Assembly (NCBI RefSeq): GCF_017497975.1
Contig: NZ_JAGDEL010000038.1
Location: 1-41,038, forward strand
Direction: 5' to 3'
Length of the DNA: 41,038 nucleotides
Origin: Metabacillus bambusae
GTDB lineage: Bacteria; Bacillota; Bacilli; Bacillales; Bacillaceae
Under the pieces are notes generated by a model. It did not search any database. It saw only the letters and a program-made list of their open reading frames with translations, and was not told where the DNA came from. A program made the translations under genes and the position numbers. Below, one piece after another: positions 1-8,385 of this stretch; within the stretch, counting starts at the first letter, position 1, and every line of letters starts with the position of its first letter.

Positions 1-132
1 ATTAAGTTTTATAACAATAAACGTTTTCAAAAAAAATTAAATAACCTTAGCCCTACTGAATATAGAGCTAAGGCTGCCTAATAAGTGAACCTTTTATTAA
101 TTGTCTACTTGACGGGGATAAGACCAACAATC

Positions 133-163
133 AAGCGCTTTCCTTAAACAAGGATTAGCGCTT
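133..163 (+). terminator. Rho-independent terminator of an off-window gene
   Basis: A hairpin with arms AAGCGCT and AGCGCTT and an inner CCTT/AAGG pairing is followed by a T-rich run (atttccttttt). The T-rich side lies to the right, so it would end a rightward transcript entering from the left edge rather than the leftward LysR gene. No coding region is evident in positions 1-260. Confidence 0.55.
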
Positions 164-260
164 ATTTCCTTTTTAAAAGCTGAAACAATTATAAACAAGC
201 TAGGTAATGACCTATAATAATGCTGTTCATGGAAAATACTGTTGAGTTTTGGAAGGTTTT

Positions 261-1193
261 TTAGCGTTGCTTGACTAATTCTATTTCTTGATCTTGAACA
301 AACATTTCTTTATCAGTTTTACTAATCGAATTTCTAACAAGTTCCACAAAAGCCTCTACCGCTGGAGATAACCACTTTTTCTTTTTGATCAGCATATGAG
401 AATAAATTGATTCGAATTTTTCAGAATGAGTTAAGATTTTTAGACTACCATTCTCTACATCTTCTTTAACTGTAATGTATGGCAAGGCAGAAAATCCAAG
501 TCCACTCATTACAATCTGTTTGATTGCTTCTATACTCCATAGCTCCATTGTTTGAAAGTTGTGCATGCCATGCTTTAAAAGATATCTTTCGAACATTGAC
601 CGATAACTACAGCCTTCTTCATTTGTAATGAAATAATGGTTGGTGTTATTTTTTTTATATTCATCAAAATGTGCTGGACCGCTATTTCCATTTACAAGAA
701 CGATTTTTTCCTCAATTAACGAATAATGAATGCACTTTTCAGGTTTTATTTCTGGATAGACCATGAATGCAACATCTACTCGTCCACTCATTAAGTCAAT
801 TTGGTTTTGCCCACATGTACCGTTGGTAAATATTAATTTAACATTAGGATATTTTAAGGAATATTCTCTTATTATTGGACCTAACCTAGAGATTGTTAAA
901 GACTCTGGTGCAGCCACCTTTAGTACACCCTTAACCTCGTGGGTGCTTCGCATGTTCCTAATCTGTTCATGAGTAGAAAGTAAATCCTCCGCTAAAGGTA
1001 TTAATTCCCTACCTAAATGAGTAAGTTGCAAATTTCTATTTACATAAGTAAAAAGCTCCCCACCAATCTCTCGTTCAAGGGCCTGTATATGAGAGGTTAG
1101 TGTAGATTGAGTATAACCTAACTTCGTAGCAGCCGCTGTATAACTTCCTATTTCTACAATAGCTTGAAATGTTATAAGGTGTCTAATTTCCAT
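261..1193 (-). CDS. LysR-family transcriptional regulator
   Basis: This is a 310-residue protein, the usual LysR length. Residues 1-60 form the winged helix-turn-helix (FQAIVEIGSYTAAATKLGYT followed by QSTLTSHIQALEREIG), and the rest is a periplasmic-binding-like effector domain. The ATG is preceded on the minus strand by AAGGAG at good spacing. It is divergent from the LysE exporter at 1329 across a 135-bp gap carrying a 10-bp inverted repeat, so it probably controls that exporter and itself, as LysR proteins beside LysE exporters commonly do (inference). The ligand cannot be read from sequence; an amino acid or related small molecule is the usual case for this arrangement. Confidence 0.93.
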   Translation of the reverse strand: MEIRHLITFQAIVEIGSYTAAATKLGYTQSTLTSHIQALEREIGGELFTYVNRNLQLTHLGRELIPLAEDLLSTHEQIRNMRSTHEVKGVLKVAAPESLTISRLGPIIREYSLKYPNVKLIFTNGTCGQNQIDLMSGRVDVAFMVYPEIKPEKCIHYSLIEEKIVLVNGNSGPAHFDEYKKNNTNHYFITNEEGCSYRSMFERYLLKHGMHNFQTMELWSIEAIKQIVMSGLGFSALPYITVKEDVENGSLKILTHSEKFESIYSHMLIKKKKWLSPAVEAFVELVRNSISKTDKEMFVQDQEIELVKQR

Positions 1194-1209
1194 ATCGTTT
1201 CTCCTTATG

Positions 1210-1284
1210 TTGTATGATGTATCGAAAAAAATGATAATGAATTTTTAAATTTCAATTTTATTTATAGTTATAATCATCATACAA
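1210..1284. promoter_or_regulatory. Divergent LysR/LysE control region with paired operator
   Basis: TTGTATGATG at 1210-1219 is matched by its exact reverse complement CATCATACAA at 1275-1284, with a centre-to-centre distance of 65 bp (about six helical turns). The two arms sit just upstream of the divergent start codons. Paired sites of this kind suit a LysR tetramer that bends DNA, but binding by the adjacent LysR protein is an inference. Confidence 0.5.
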
Positions 1285-1328
1285 TAAAAGCTGTTCGATC
1301 GTAAATTAGTAAATTTGAAGGTGAATCT

Positions 1329-1907
1329 ATGAGTATATTAGCGTTTCTTTCGTATGTGATTATTACATCAATTACCCCGGGTCCAAGTAACATCTTAATG
1401 ATGAATGAAGCGAGGAGATTTGGCTTTTTAGGGTCATGGAGATTCATGATTGGCATCTTGGCAGGATTTGCGGTACTGGGGATTATGAGTGGAGTATTTA
1501 CAACCGGTCTATACAATTTAGTTCCTATTATAGAGCCATATTTTAAAATTGCCGGTGCAATATATCTACTCTATTTGGCTTGGCAGGTTGGTCTATCAAG
1601 AAGTTCCAAGGAGAATTTTACTGATGTGAAATCTTCCTTTTTATCAGGTTTTATCTTTCAAATTATAAATGTCAAAAGCATTTTATTCTTTTTAACAGTG
1701 ATGAGTGCTTTTATTCTGCCGTTCAATCATTCTATTAAATCCATTGTTTTCTATTTAACTTTAACAATTTTTCTAGGCTGGTTAGCATTGCTTCTGTGGT
1801 CAGGGTTTGGCTCACTATTCAAAAACTTTTTCACCAAACATGACAAGTCATTTCGGTTAATTATGTGCTTGTTATTGATTTACTCTGCGGTTACTATCTT
1901 TCTGTGA
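1329..1907 (+). CDS. LysE-family translocator
   Basis: This 192-residue, highly hydrophobic protein has about six membrane segments and the LysE/RhtB amino-terminal signature ITSITPGPSNILMMNEARRF. Family members export amino acids or related metabolites across the cytoplasmic membrane. The ATG follows GAAGGTG at 7 nt. It is transcribed away from the LysR gene at 261-1193, the classic exporter/regulator pair. The substrate is not known. Length is slightly short of the usual 200-210 residues, but the protein looks complete and ends on a final hydrophobic helix. Confidence 0.9.
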   Translation: MSILAFLSYVIITSITPGPSNILMMNEARRFGFLGSWRFMIGILAGFAVLGIMSGVFTTGLYNLVPIIEPYFKIAGAIYLLYLAWQVGLSRSSKENFTDVKSSFLSGFIFQIINVKSILFFLTVMSAFILPFNHSIKSIVFYLTLTIFLGWLALLLWSGFGSLFKNFFTKHDKSFRLIMCLLLIYSAVTIFL

Positions 1908-1929
1908 TAACACAATAGCTTATTATAAA

Positions 1930-2121
1930 AGGTTCTTTACTAAGAGATTGTTGCTTTTAAAACAAAAACTATTTCAGGTTGATTGGAACGGATTGCGAGA
2001 CTCCTGCCTGAGCAGCGGGACAGGAGAGACTCATGCAGCGTTTACGCCGAGGAGGCTCTCCGCCCGCCCCGCGGAAAGTGATGGAAATCCATTTATAACG
2101 GTGGCTCTTTTTAAGAGACCT
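1930..2121 (+). repeat. Degraded copy of the MITE-like repeat
   Basis: From taagagattgttgcttttaa through the GC-rich core (gtttacgccgaggaggct, cgcccgccccgcggaaag) this matches the two better copies at 12585-12806 and 14136-14356. The right third is diverged or deleted, and the ends (AGGTTCTTT and AAGAGACCT) form only an imperfect terminal inverted repeat. No clear target duplication remains, so it is probably an old copy. The core has open frames, but their sequence is explained by the repeat. Confidence 0.75.
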
Positions 2122-2189
2122 AAACCATGTTAGTGGAAGCCATTCATAACTAAAAGATAATATTAGAAATAAAACTACAAAAAAAACCG

Positions 2190-3293
2190 TTATCCCGTCT
2201 TAGATTGACGTTTTTTTTGAAATAAAGCTACTCCCAACAACAATAAAGGGAGAAAAAAACCAACTATTAATCCATGAGGTATCATTGCTTTTGGAGTAAC
2301 TGTAATGTTATAGACTATATTTGGACTCACTACAAGAGAATAGACAATCAGAATCATTCCTAAAGGCAAAGTGAGTGGTCGATAATCATTTAGCTTCAAT
2401 GTTTGAGCAAGGACTAAAACTGATGTATAAAAACAAATCGTCAGTTTAAAATAGATTGAAATAAACCACAGTACAGCTACAATGGCTTCAATTCGTTGTA
2501 AAAAGTTACCAATGTTTATTTTTGTGGCTAATACATAGGTTGGATACATATCCCTCGAAGTTAAATTTGCACTTATTACCAAAATAGCCAACCCCGTTAA
2601 TATGATTAAAATGATTCCTCCAATCGTAGTTCCTACTAAAAAAGCTTTGCTAGCTTCTTTTGTCCGATTAACATAGGGAAAAATCATTAAAAAAATAACA
2701 AGTTCTAAAAAAGGAAACTCAATAAACGGAACAGCTGACCGCAGTACTGGTTTTATTCCTTCCTCCAAAATAGGCTGAATGTTTTCGAACTTGATTTCGG
2801 GAAAAAGAAAAAAAACAAGCAAAAGAAAAAAGCTGATAAACCATGGGAATAAAATCTCTGCAGCACGTGCTAAGACTTCAAGTCCCAAACGAGTTCCCAT
2901 AATAACAATAAATAAAAAAATAATATGAAGGGATTCAATAGGTGTTTCCGGCATAATTTGAGTTGTCATGAAATCCCCTAAATTCCTCAAAACGAGAGCC
3001 GTAAGGGTAAAAGAAAAACTAAAAAATAAAAGAGATATCGCTTTCCCTATCCATTTTCCAAGAATTTCTTCACTATATTCAACCAAGGTCTTATTAGGAA
3101 AGAGGTTCCCTAAAGTATTGTATAACCATACCGATAATAAACCTACACATACTCCAAGGATACCTGCTATCCATCCATCTTGTTTCGCTTCAGTAACAAG
3201 TAATGATGGTACAAGTAAGATAGAGGTACCAACAGTAAATAAAATCACAAGAATCATAAATTGTTGTACACCAATTTTCCCATTTTCCAACAT
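2190..3293 (-). CDS. GerB-type spore germination permease (divergent copy)
   Basis: This is an endospore germination permease of the GerAB/APC family, about 367 residues and ten predicted membrane helices, acting in the spore inner membrane as the germinant-binding subunit. It shares LGDFMTTQIMPETPIE and the KINIGNF-QRIEAIVA region with the B gene at 8386, to which it is clearly closer than to the B gene at 6912. The start chosen (MLENGKIG) has AAGGAAGGGG 9 nt upstream and aligns with the paralogues; an in-frame ATG 36 nt further out lacks a well-spaced site. It faces away from the gerA operon across a gap of about 330 bp and has no A or C partner of its own on this strand. Confidence 0.93.
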   Translation of the reverse strand: MLENGKIGVQQFMILVILFTVGTSILLVPSLLVTEAKQDGWIAGILGVCVGLLSVWLYNTLGNLFPNKTLVEYSEEILGKWIGKAISLLFFSFSFTLTALVLRNLGDFMTTQIMPETPIESLHIIFLFIVIMGTRLGLEVLARAAEILFPWFISFFLLLVFFLFPEIKFENIQPILEEGIKPVLRSAVPFIEFPFLELVIFLMIFPYVNRTKEASKAFLVGTTIGGIILIILTGLAILVISANLTSRDMYPTYVLATKINIGNFLQRIEAIVAVLWFISIYFKLTICFYTSVLVLAQTLKLNDYRPLTLPLGMILIVYSLVVSPNIVYNITVTPKAMIPHGLIVGFFLPLLLLGVALFQKKRQSKTG

Positions 3294-3626
3294 CTCTTTT
3301 TCCCCTTCCTTTGAAAGGTACCATTTCATTCTCCATTATTAACAAGTCATTGTTGAATAAACACCATATTCAAGTAAAACCAGCTAATAGTTTATAACAA
3401 TTTTTAAAAAATAGCTTAAAAATATATGTATTCTAAAAATACGCATGTCAAATGTTGAAGCTGGATGTCAAAGTACTTATCCACAGTTCATGCCATATAT
3501 AATTTCCTAAGCATTAAAAAAGAGATAAAACATCAATGTTAGAAAAGTAGACAATGCTTTGTAAATGTAGGGGGTATTACCAATTAATGTTGGGAATAAT
3601 AATTAAAAAGTGTCAGAGGGAGAATT

Positions 3627-5231
3627 ATGAGACATTTTAAAAAAACATTTACAAATCGTTGGAAGCAATCTTTGCCTTCGCAAAATAATCAAACACAAGA
3701 GTCAACACAGAGGGACGGGTTAAAATCAAATCTTGAAGAAAATATACAAACAATAAAAGAAGCACTCGGCAAAAGTAGTGATCTAATCATCCGGGAAATT
3801 CTAATTGGTAAAGAAAGGAAGCTAAAGGCAGGGATCGTTTATATTGAAGGTTTAATTGATGTACCCTCGATTCAAAATTTCATTCTGGAATCTTTAATGT
3901 TAGATTTACAGAAAAGCGATATCGACAAAAAGTTGTCTTCTGATGAGAACCCAATTTTGCTATTAAAAAATTCTGTTTTGGCGGTCGGAGATTTAAAAGA
4001 TTTAACCGATTACAACACTCTTTTTACCTATCTATTTTCTGGTAATGTTATCCTTTTACTGGACGGTTATACACAAGGTTTTGCGATGGGAATGCAGGGA
4101 GGGAAAGACCGCGGCGTGATGGAGGCCACAACCGAAAATACGGTACGCGGTCCAAAAGAAGCTTATACCGAAAGTTTACGCACCAATACTGCTTTGTTGC
4201 GACGTAAAATCAATGATCGCAACCTATGGTTGGAAACGCAGAAAATTGGGAAAGTGACGAAAACCGACGTTTCAATCGCATATATAAATGGAATTGTCAA
4301 CGACAAAGTGGTAAATGAAGTTCGGAAGCGTCTCGATCGTATCGAAATTGATAGCATTTTGGAAACCGGCTATGTTGAAGAGTTGATTCAGGATGAGGCT
4401 TACACACCCTTCCCTACTATTTTCAATACAGAGCGTCCTGATGTTACAGCCGCTGCCCTATTGGAGGGGCGTATCGCCATATTTGTTGACGGGGCCCCGC
4501 ATGCTCTTATAGTGCCGGCACTGTTTATTCAATTTTTTCAGACAGCGGATGATTATTATCAACGGGCGGATATTGTTACGCTTCTCCGTATTCTTCGATA
4601 CATTGGATTTTTTATTGCTCTACTCGGCCCATCGTTATACATCGCCGTCACGACGTTTCATCAAGAAATGTTGCCGACTCCGTTGCTTATTAACGTGGCT
4701 GCTCAACATGAGGGGGTTCCCTTTCCTGCTTTCATAGAGGCGCTCATGATGGAAATCACCTTTGAAATTTTGCGGGAAGCTGGTGTTCGAATGCCGAGAA
4801 CGATTGGACAAGCGGTTTCGATTGTTGGGACACTAGTAATTGGAACGGCGGCGGTCGAAGCCGGCATTGTTTCCGCAGCAATGGTCATTGTCGTGGCGAT
4901 TACGGCAATTTCAAGCTTTATTGTCAGTTCTTTCAATCTTGCCATTGCGGTAAGAATGTTGCGTTTTGTCATTATGGGACTTGCTGCATCTTTTGGTTTA
5001 TTCGGGATAATAGTCGGCTTGATTGCTCTTATTCTTCACTTATGCAGTTTACGGTCGTTTGGTGTGCCATATATGACTCCGTTCGCTCCGTTTATTGCAG
5101 AGGATCAAAAGGATGCTATTCTCCGTTTACCGCGTTGGGGATTATTTTCACGTCCTCGCTTAATTAGCCAGAAAAATGTCGAACGGGAAGATACTCCTTC
5201 ACCAAAGCCGGAGCAACGGGAACAAAAATAG
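3627..5231 (+). CDS. GerA-type spore germination receptor subunit A
   Basis: A 534-residue GerAA/GerKA-family protein, the large subunit of a germinant receptor in the spore inner membrane. Residues 1-290 form the hydrophilic amino-terminal domain; about five membrane segments span 295-490 and include the family signature REAGVRMPRTIGQAVSIVGT; a short basic tail follows. AGAGGGAG precedes the ATG. It heads an operon that continues with a D subunit, C, B, a second D and a second B subunit. I could not identify a convincing sigma-G promoter in the 285 bp upstream. The precise receptor class (Ala, Asn/Glc/Fru/K or another germinant) cannot be assigned. Confidence 0.96.
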   Translation: MRHFKKTFTNRWKQSLPSQNNQTQESTQRDGLKSNLEENIQTIKEALGKSSDLIIREILIGKERKLKAGIVYIEGLIDVPSIQNFILESLMLDLQKSDIDKKLSSDENPILLLKNSVLAVGDLKDLTDYNTLFTYLFSGNVILLLDGYTQGFAMGMQGGKDRGVMEATTENTVRGPKEAYTESLRTNTALLRRKINDRNLWLETQKIGKVTKTDVSIAYINGIVNDKVVNEVRKRLDRIEIDSILETGYVEELIQDEAYTPFPTIFNTERPDVTAAALLEGRIAIFVDGAPHALIVPALFIQFFQTADDYYQRADIVTLLRILRYIGFFIALLGPSLYIAVTTFHQEMLPTPLLINVAAQHEGVPFPAFIEALMMEITFEILREAGVRMPRTIGQAVSIVGTLVIGTAAVEAGIVSAAMVIVVAITAISSFIVSSFNLAIAVRMLRFVIMGLAASFGLFGIIVGLIALILHLCSLRSFGVPYMTPFAPFIAEDQKDAILRLPRWGLFSRPRLISQKNVEREDTPSPKPEQREQK

Positions 5232-5322
5232 GATTGTACGAAGATCAAATCAAGGGAATGAACGATTTACAGTCATGCCGGTAGAAGTAAGGGTTGATGT
5301 GAGAATGCAACACTTCGTTTAG
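5232..5322 (+). pseudogene. Remnant of a GerC carboxyl terminus
   Basis: Between the A gene and the first D gene, the codons at 5275-5322 read MPVEVRVDVRMQHFV then stop. This matches the end of the intact GerC protein encoded at 5646-6851, which has MPVEVKADVQIRR near its carboxyl terminus. The bases before it (YEDQIKGMNDLQ in the frame at 5236) look like a decayed continuation in another frame. I read this as the tail of a former gerC gene left by duplication or recombination. It is short, so some doubt remains. Confidence 0.55.
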
Positions 5323-5363
5323 ACCGGAATTCTTTCCTAGAAAAATTAAAGGAGCAATTCGTT

Positions 5364-5597
5364 ATGTGGGTTATTGCGGGAATACTTCTCGTAGCGACTT
5401 TGATCATTGTTCTAGAAGTACCACCACTCTTGGAAAAAAAACAGAAAAAGGAATCATGGGTGTTTTCACTGCTGCTTCTTTTTGGGGTCGGGTTAAGTAT
5501 TGCAGAGAGTTTAGATTTAAATATTCCAAATCCTCTCGATTGGATCGCAATAATTTACAAGCCACTAAGTGATTTAATAATGAGTTTATTGAAATAG
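5364..5597 (+). CDS. Small GerD-subunit-like membrane protein (first copy)
   Basis: A 77-residue protein with two hydrophobic helices (residues 1-20 and about 33-48) separated by a basic stretch (EKKQKKES), then a conserved tail with the motif NIPNPLDW and KPLSDLIM. AAGGAG lies 9 nt before the ATG. It closely resembles the protein at 8100-8324 in the same operon. Small two-helix D subunits are known in some gerA-family operons of Bacillus (for example beside gerK), where they modulate receptor function; membership here rests on size, topology and position. It is distinct from the GerD lipoprotein. Confidence 0.85.
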   Translation: MWVIAGILLVATLIIVLEVPPLLEKKQKKESWVFSLLLLFGVGLSIAESLDLNIPNPLDWIAIIYKPLSDLIMSLLK

Positions 5598-5645
5598 ATG
5601 AGGAAGTAACAAAATGCTTGAGAACTTAAGAAAGAGGGCTCGGAA

Positions 5646-6851
5646 GTGAGAAGAAAAATCGGAGTGCTTGTTATTATCATCCTTTTACTTAACCTTTTGT
5701 CCGGTTGTTGGAACCGACGGGAATTGAATGAACTCGCCATCACGGTCGGATTGGCGATCGATAAATCGGAGGATCAATATGTTCTTACCGCACAGGTCGT
5801 CATTCCAGGAGCGGTTGCGGCTACAAGAGCTGCCGGCCAGAAATTACCAGTTATAACCTATACGGAAAAAGGAACCACGGTTTTTGAGGCGGCAAGAAGA
5901 ATGACAACGATTTCGCCTAGAAAAATTTATTTTCCCCATTTGCGAATTCTCGTAATTGGAGAAGAATTAGCTGAAGATGGAATTGGTGAAGTCTTGGATT
6001 TTTTATCAAGGGATCATGAACTGCGAACCGATTTTTACGTAGCGGTTGCGAAAGATATGAAAGCGGAAAACGCGCTGAAAGTATTGCCGGCTTTAGAAGA
6101 TATTCCCGCAAGCAAACTGTTTACATCTCTCGAAACGTCCGAGAAAGCGTGGGCGCCTACGGTAGCCGTGACATTGGATGAACTGATATCGGAACTTGTG
6201 AGCGAGGGAATGCAGCCTAGTTTAAGCGGAATTCAGATAAGAGGGGATGTACAAGAGGGAGAAAAATTAAATAATGTTCAACAAATTGATCCAGATGTTG
6301 ATTTACAGTATTCAGAGCTTGCCGTGTTTAAAGGGGAAAAACTAATTGGCTGGTTGAACGAGAGTGAGAGTAAAGCGGTTAATTACGTTCTGGGTAATGT
6401 AAAAAGTACGATTGGTGAAGTCCCTTGTCCAGAAGGAAAAGGGGATGTAGCAATTGAGGTGATTCGAACGAAAACTGATCTGAAAGCCAAAGTGGAAAAT
6501 GGATCACCAAAAGGAATAGTTGAAATTAAGATTGAAGGAAATGTTGGCGATGTTCAATGTAAGAAGCTTGATTTGACGAAAACGAAAACGATAGATGATT
6601 TGGAAAAGAAATCGAATAAAGATGTGAAAAAGTTAGTTGAATCATCGATAAAGTCGGTCCAGGAAGAATTTAAAGTCGATGTGTTTGGCTTTGGTGAGGC
6701 AATTCACCGTTCGAATCCCGACTATTGGAAGAAGGTTAAAAAAGAATGGGATGAAAAATTTGCCGACATGCCAGTAGAAGTAAAAGCAGACGTACAGATT
6801 CGCAGGATAGGTAAAATAGGAAATTCTCCTAATGAAAAAATAAAGGAGTAA
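5646..6851 (+). CDS. Ger(x)C-family spore germination lipoprotein
   Basis: A 401-residue GerAC-family protein. A lipoprotein signal peptide ends in the lipobox LLSGC, with the lipidated cysteine at residue 21, followed by WNRRELNELAI, a typical GerC start. The remainder is the three-domain hydrophilic GerC fold exposed on the outer face of the spore inner membrane. The GTG start has AGAGGG upstream at 8 nt. The protein is full length and lies between the first D gene and the first B gene. Its carboxyl-terminal MPVEVKADVQIRR stretch is echoed by a fossil at 5275-5322. Confidence 0.96.
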   Translation: MRRKIGVLVIIILLLNLLSGCWNRRELNELAITVGLAIDKSEDQYVLTAQVVIPGAVAATRAAGQKLPVITYTEKGTTVFEAARRMTTISPRKIYFPHLRILVIGEELAEDGIGEVLDFLSRDHELRTDFYVAVAKDMKAENALKVLPALEDIPASKLFTSLETSEKAWAPTVAVTLDELISELVSEGMQPSLSGIQIRGDVQEGEKLNNVQQIDPDVDLQYSELAVFKGEKLIGWLNESESKAVNYVLGNVKSTIGEVPCPEGKGDVAIEVIRTKTDLKAKVENGSPKGIVEIKIEGNVGDVQCKKLDLTKTKTIDDLEKKSNKDVKKLVESSIKSVQEEFKVDVFGFGEAIHRSNPDYWKKVKKEWDEKFADMPVEVKADVQIRRIGKIGNSPNEKIKE

Positions 6852-6911
6852 TTTCTTTTTGTAAAGTGATTATTTGAACGCTTAAGAAGGAACAGAGAAG
6901 GTGTGAAAAAA

Positions 6912-8012
6912 ATGCTAGACAAAGGTAAAATATCGGTACGCCAATTTATGGTATTAGTCATCTTATTTACAATTGGCTCAGGAATTTTGGTGTTGCCGTC
7001 CCTTCTTGCTGCCGAGTTGAACCAGAATGCCTGGATAGTACCGCTATTAGGTATAGGAGTGGGAACTTTAATTATCATGTTATACAATGCTTTGGCAGGT
7101 TTCTTTCCCAATATGTCCCTTGTCGAAATGGTTGAACATACGTTTGGTAAATGGCTTGGTTTATTCATTTCTTTTACCATCGTTTTGTTTCTGTTTCATA
7201 ATGCGTCAGCTTTACTTATATATATAGCGAATTTTATGACAACGCAATGGATGCCTGAAACACCGATTGAATTTATCATCATCCTCTTTTTTAGCGTTGT
7301 TATGATGGGAACTTGGCTCGGCCTTGAAGTGATAGCTCGTTCCGCAGAAATTTTCATTTTTTGGTTTTTATTTTTATTTTTCTTTCTAGTGATTTTTATT
7401 TCCCCGCAGATCGAGTGGAAGAACGTAGAGCCAGTATTCGAGTCAGGGACAAAGCCGATAATGTTGTCAATCTTACATTTTTGGAGTTTTACGTTTATAC
7501 CTTTTGTTGCTTTGCTAATGATCTTTCCTGCTCGTGTTAATCAATTGAAAAAGGGTCGTAAAGCATTTTTGATTGGTGCATGTATTGGAGGAATAATATT
7601 ATTCATTATGGTTATTTTATGTATTTTGGTGCTTGGTCCTGACCATACTGCAAGATATTTATATCCCAGTTATGTTTTAGCTCAGAAAATTAATGTTGGC
7701 AAATTCGTACAACGAATTGAGGTAATCATTGCAATAATGTGGATTCTTTCGGTTTTTATTAAAATGACAATCTATTTTTACGGATCCGTTATAGGGTTCG
7801 CACAAATGTTAAAGTTAGAAAGTTATCGTTTTTTAATACTTCCGTTCGGAATGATTATGATACCGGCAACGTTAGTAATGCATCCGGATGTTATTTATTT
7901 ACAAACATTTGATACCGAAATCTGGCCGATGTATGGATCGACTTTCGGACTGTTATTGCCTTTAATATTGTTAACGGTTACGTTCGTACGCAAAAGGTAC
8001 AAAAGCGAATGA
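6912..8012 (+). CDS. GerB-type spore germination permease (operon copy 1)
   Basis: A GerAB/GerKB-family permease of about 366 residues and ten membrane helices. It carries NFMTTQWMPETPIE and KINVGKFVQRIEVIIAIMW, equivalent to the signature stretches of the other two B subunits here but more diverged from them (for example QW instead of QI, and ARVN in place of PYVN). The start at MLDKGKIS has AGAAGGTG about 8 nt upstream and matches the paralogues; a GTG 9 nt earlier is possible. It lies 60 bp after gerC, in the usual A-C-B order, and is the most likely native partner of the A and C subunits. Confidence 0.94.
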   Translation: MLDKGKISVRQFMVLVILFTIGSGILVLPSLLAAELNQNAWIVPLLGIGVGTLIIMLYNALAGFFPNMSLVEMVEHTFGKWLGLFISFTIVLFLFHNASALLIYIANFMTTQWMPETPIEFIIILFFSVVMMGTWLGLEVIARSAEIFIFWFLFLFFFLVIFISPQIEWKNVEPVFESGTKPIMLSILHFWSFTFIPFVALLMIFPARVNQLKKGRKAFLIGACIGGIILFIMVILCILVLGPDHTARYLYPSYVLAQKINVGKFVQRIEVIIAIMWILSVFIKMTIYFYGSVIGFAQMLKLESYRFLILPFGMIMIPATLVMHPDVIYLQTFDTEIWPMYGSTFGLLLPLILLTVTFVRKRYKSE

Positions 8013-8099
8013 ACAGATAAACTAGGCTTTTTTGTATAAAACGTTAGATCGATTAAAGTAGAATTAACCAAAACTAGAACAATAAAGGGGCAGTTCAAT

Positions 8100-8324
8100 A
8101 TGTGGGTCATTTTAGGAATACTTCTCATAGCGATTTTGATCATTGTTCTGGAAGTACCGCCGCTTTTGAAGAAAAAGCAGAAAAAAGAATTAGGTTTTTT
8201 TTTACTTTTGCTACTTTGTGGGAGCGGGTTAAGTATTGCTCAAGGGTTTGATGTAAATATTCCCAATCCTTTTGATTTGATTATAACAATTTGTAAGCCC
8301 CTAAGTGATTTAATAATGAAATGA
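8100..8324 (+). CDS. Small GerD-subunit-like membrane protein (second copy)
   Basis: A 74-residue paralogue of the protein at 5364-5597: both start MWVI and share LIIVLEVPPLL, a KKKQKKE loop, GLSIA, NIPNPFD/L and KPLSDLIM. It has two hydrophobic helices and no signal for lipidation. AAGGGG precedes the ATG at 8-9 nt. It is followed after 61 bp by a second B gene, so each B gene in the operon has a D gene associated with it. Its presumed role is the same as for the first copy, as a D subunit of a germinant receptor. Confidence 0.85.
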   Translation: MWVILGILLIAILIIVLEVPPLLKKKQKKELGFFLLLLLCGSGLSIAQGFDVNIPNPFDLIITICKPLSDLIMK

Positions 8325-8385
8325 TACCTATACAAACAAAAGCGCTGGCTCTGGAAGTAGAGCGTAAGGAAAGGAGTGAATGAGG

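Noticed and set aside
1948-2133. 61-codon open frame in the repeat
   Set aside because: It lies within the MITE-like repeat and its sequence is explained by the GC-rich core; no ribosome site.
3342-3626. Sigma-G promoter for the germination operon
   Set aside because: Expected from known biology, but no pair of boxes with correct spacing could be found by eye.
6722-7180. 152-codon frame opposite gerC/gerB
   Set aside because: Antisense to the junction of two clear genes, no ribosome site or recognisable domain.
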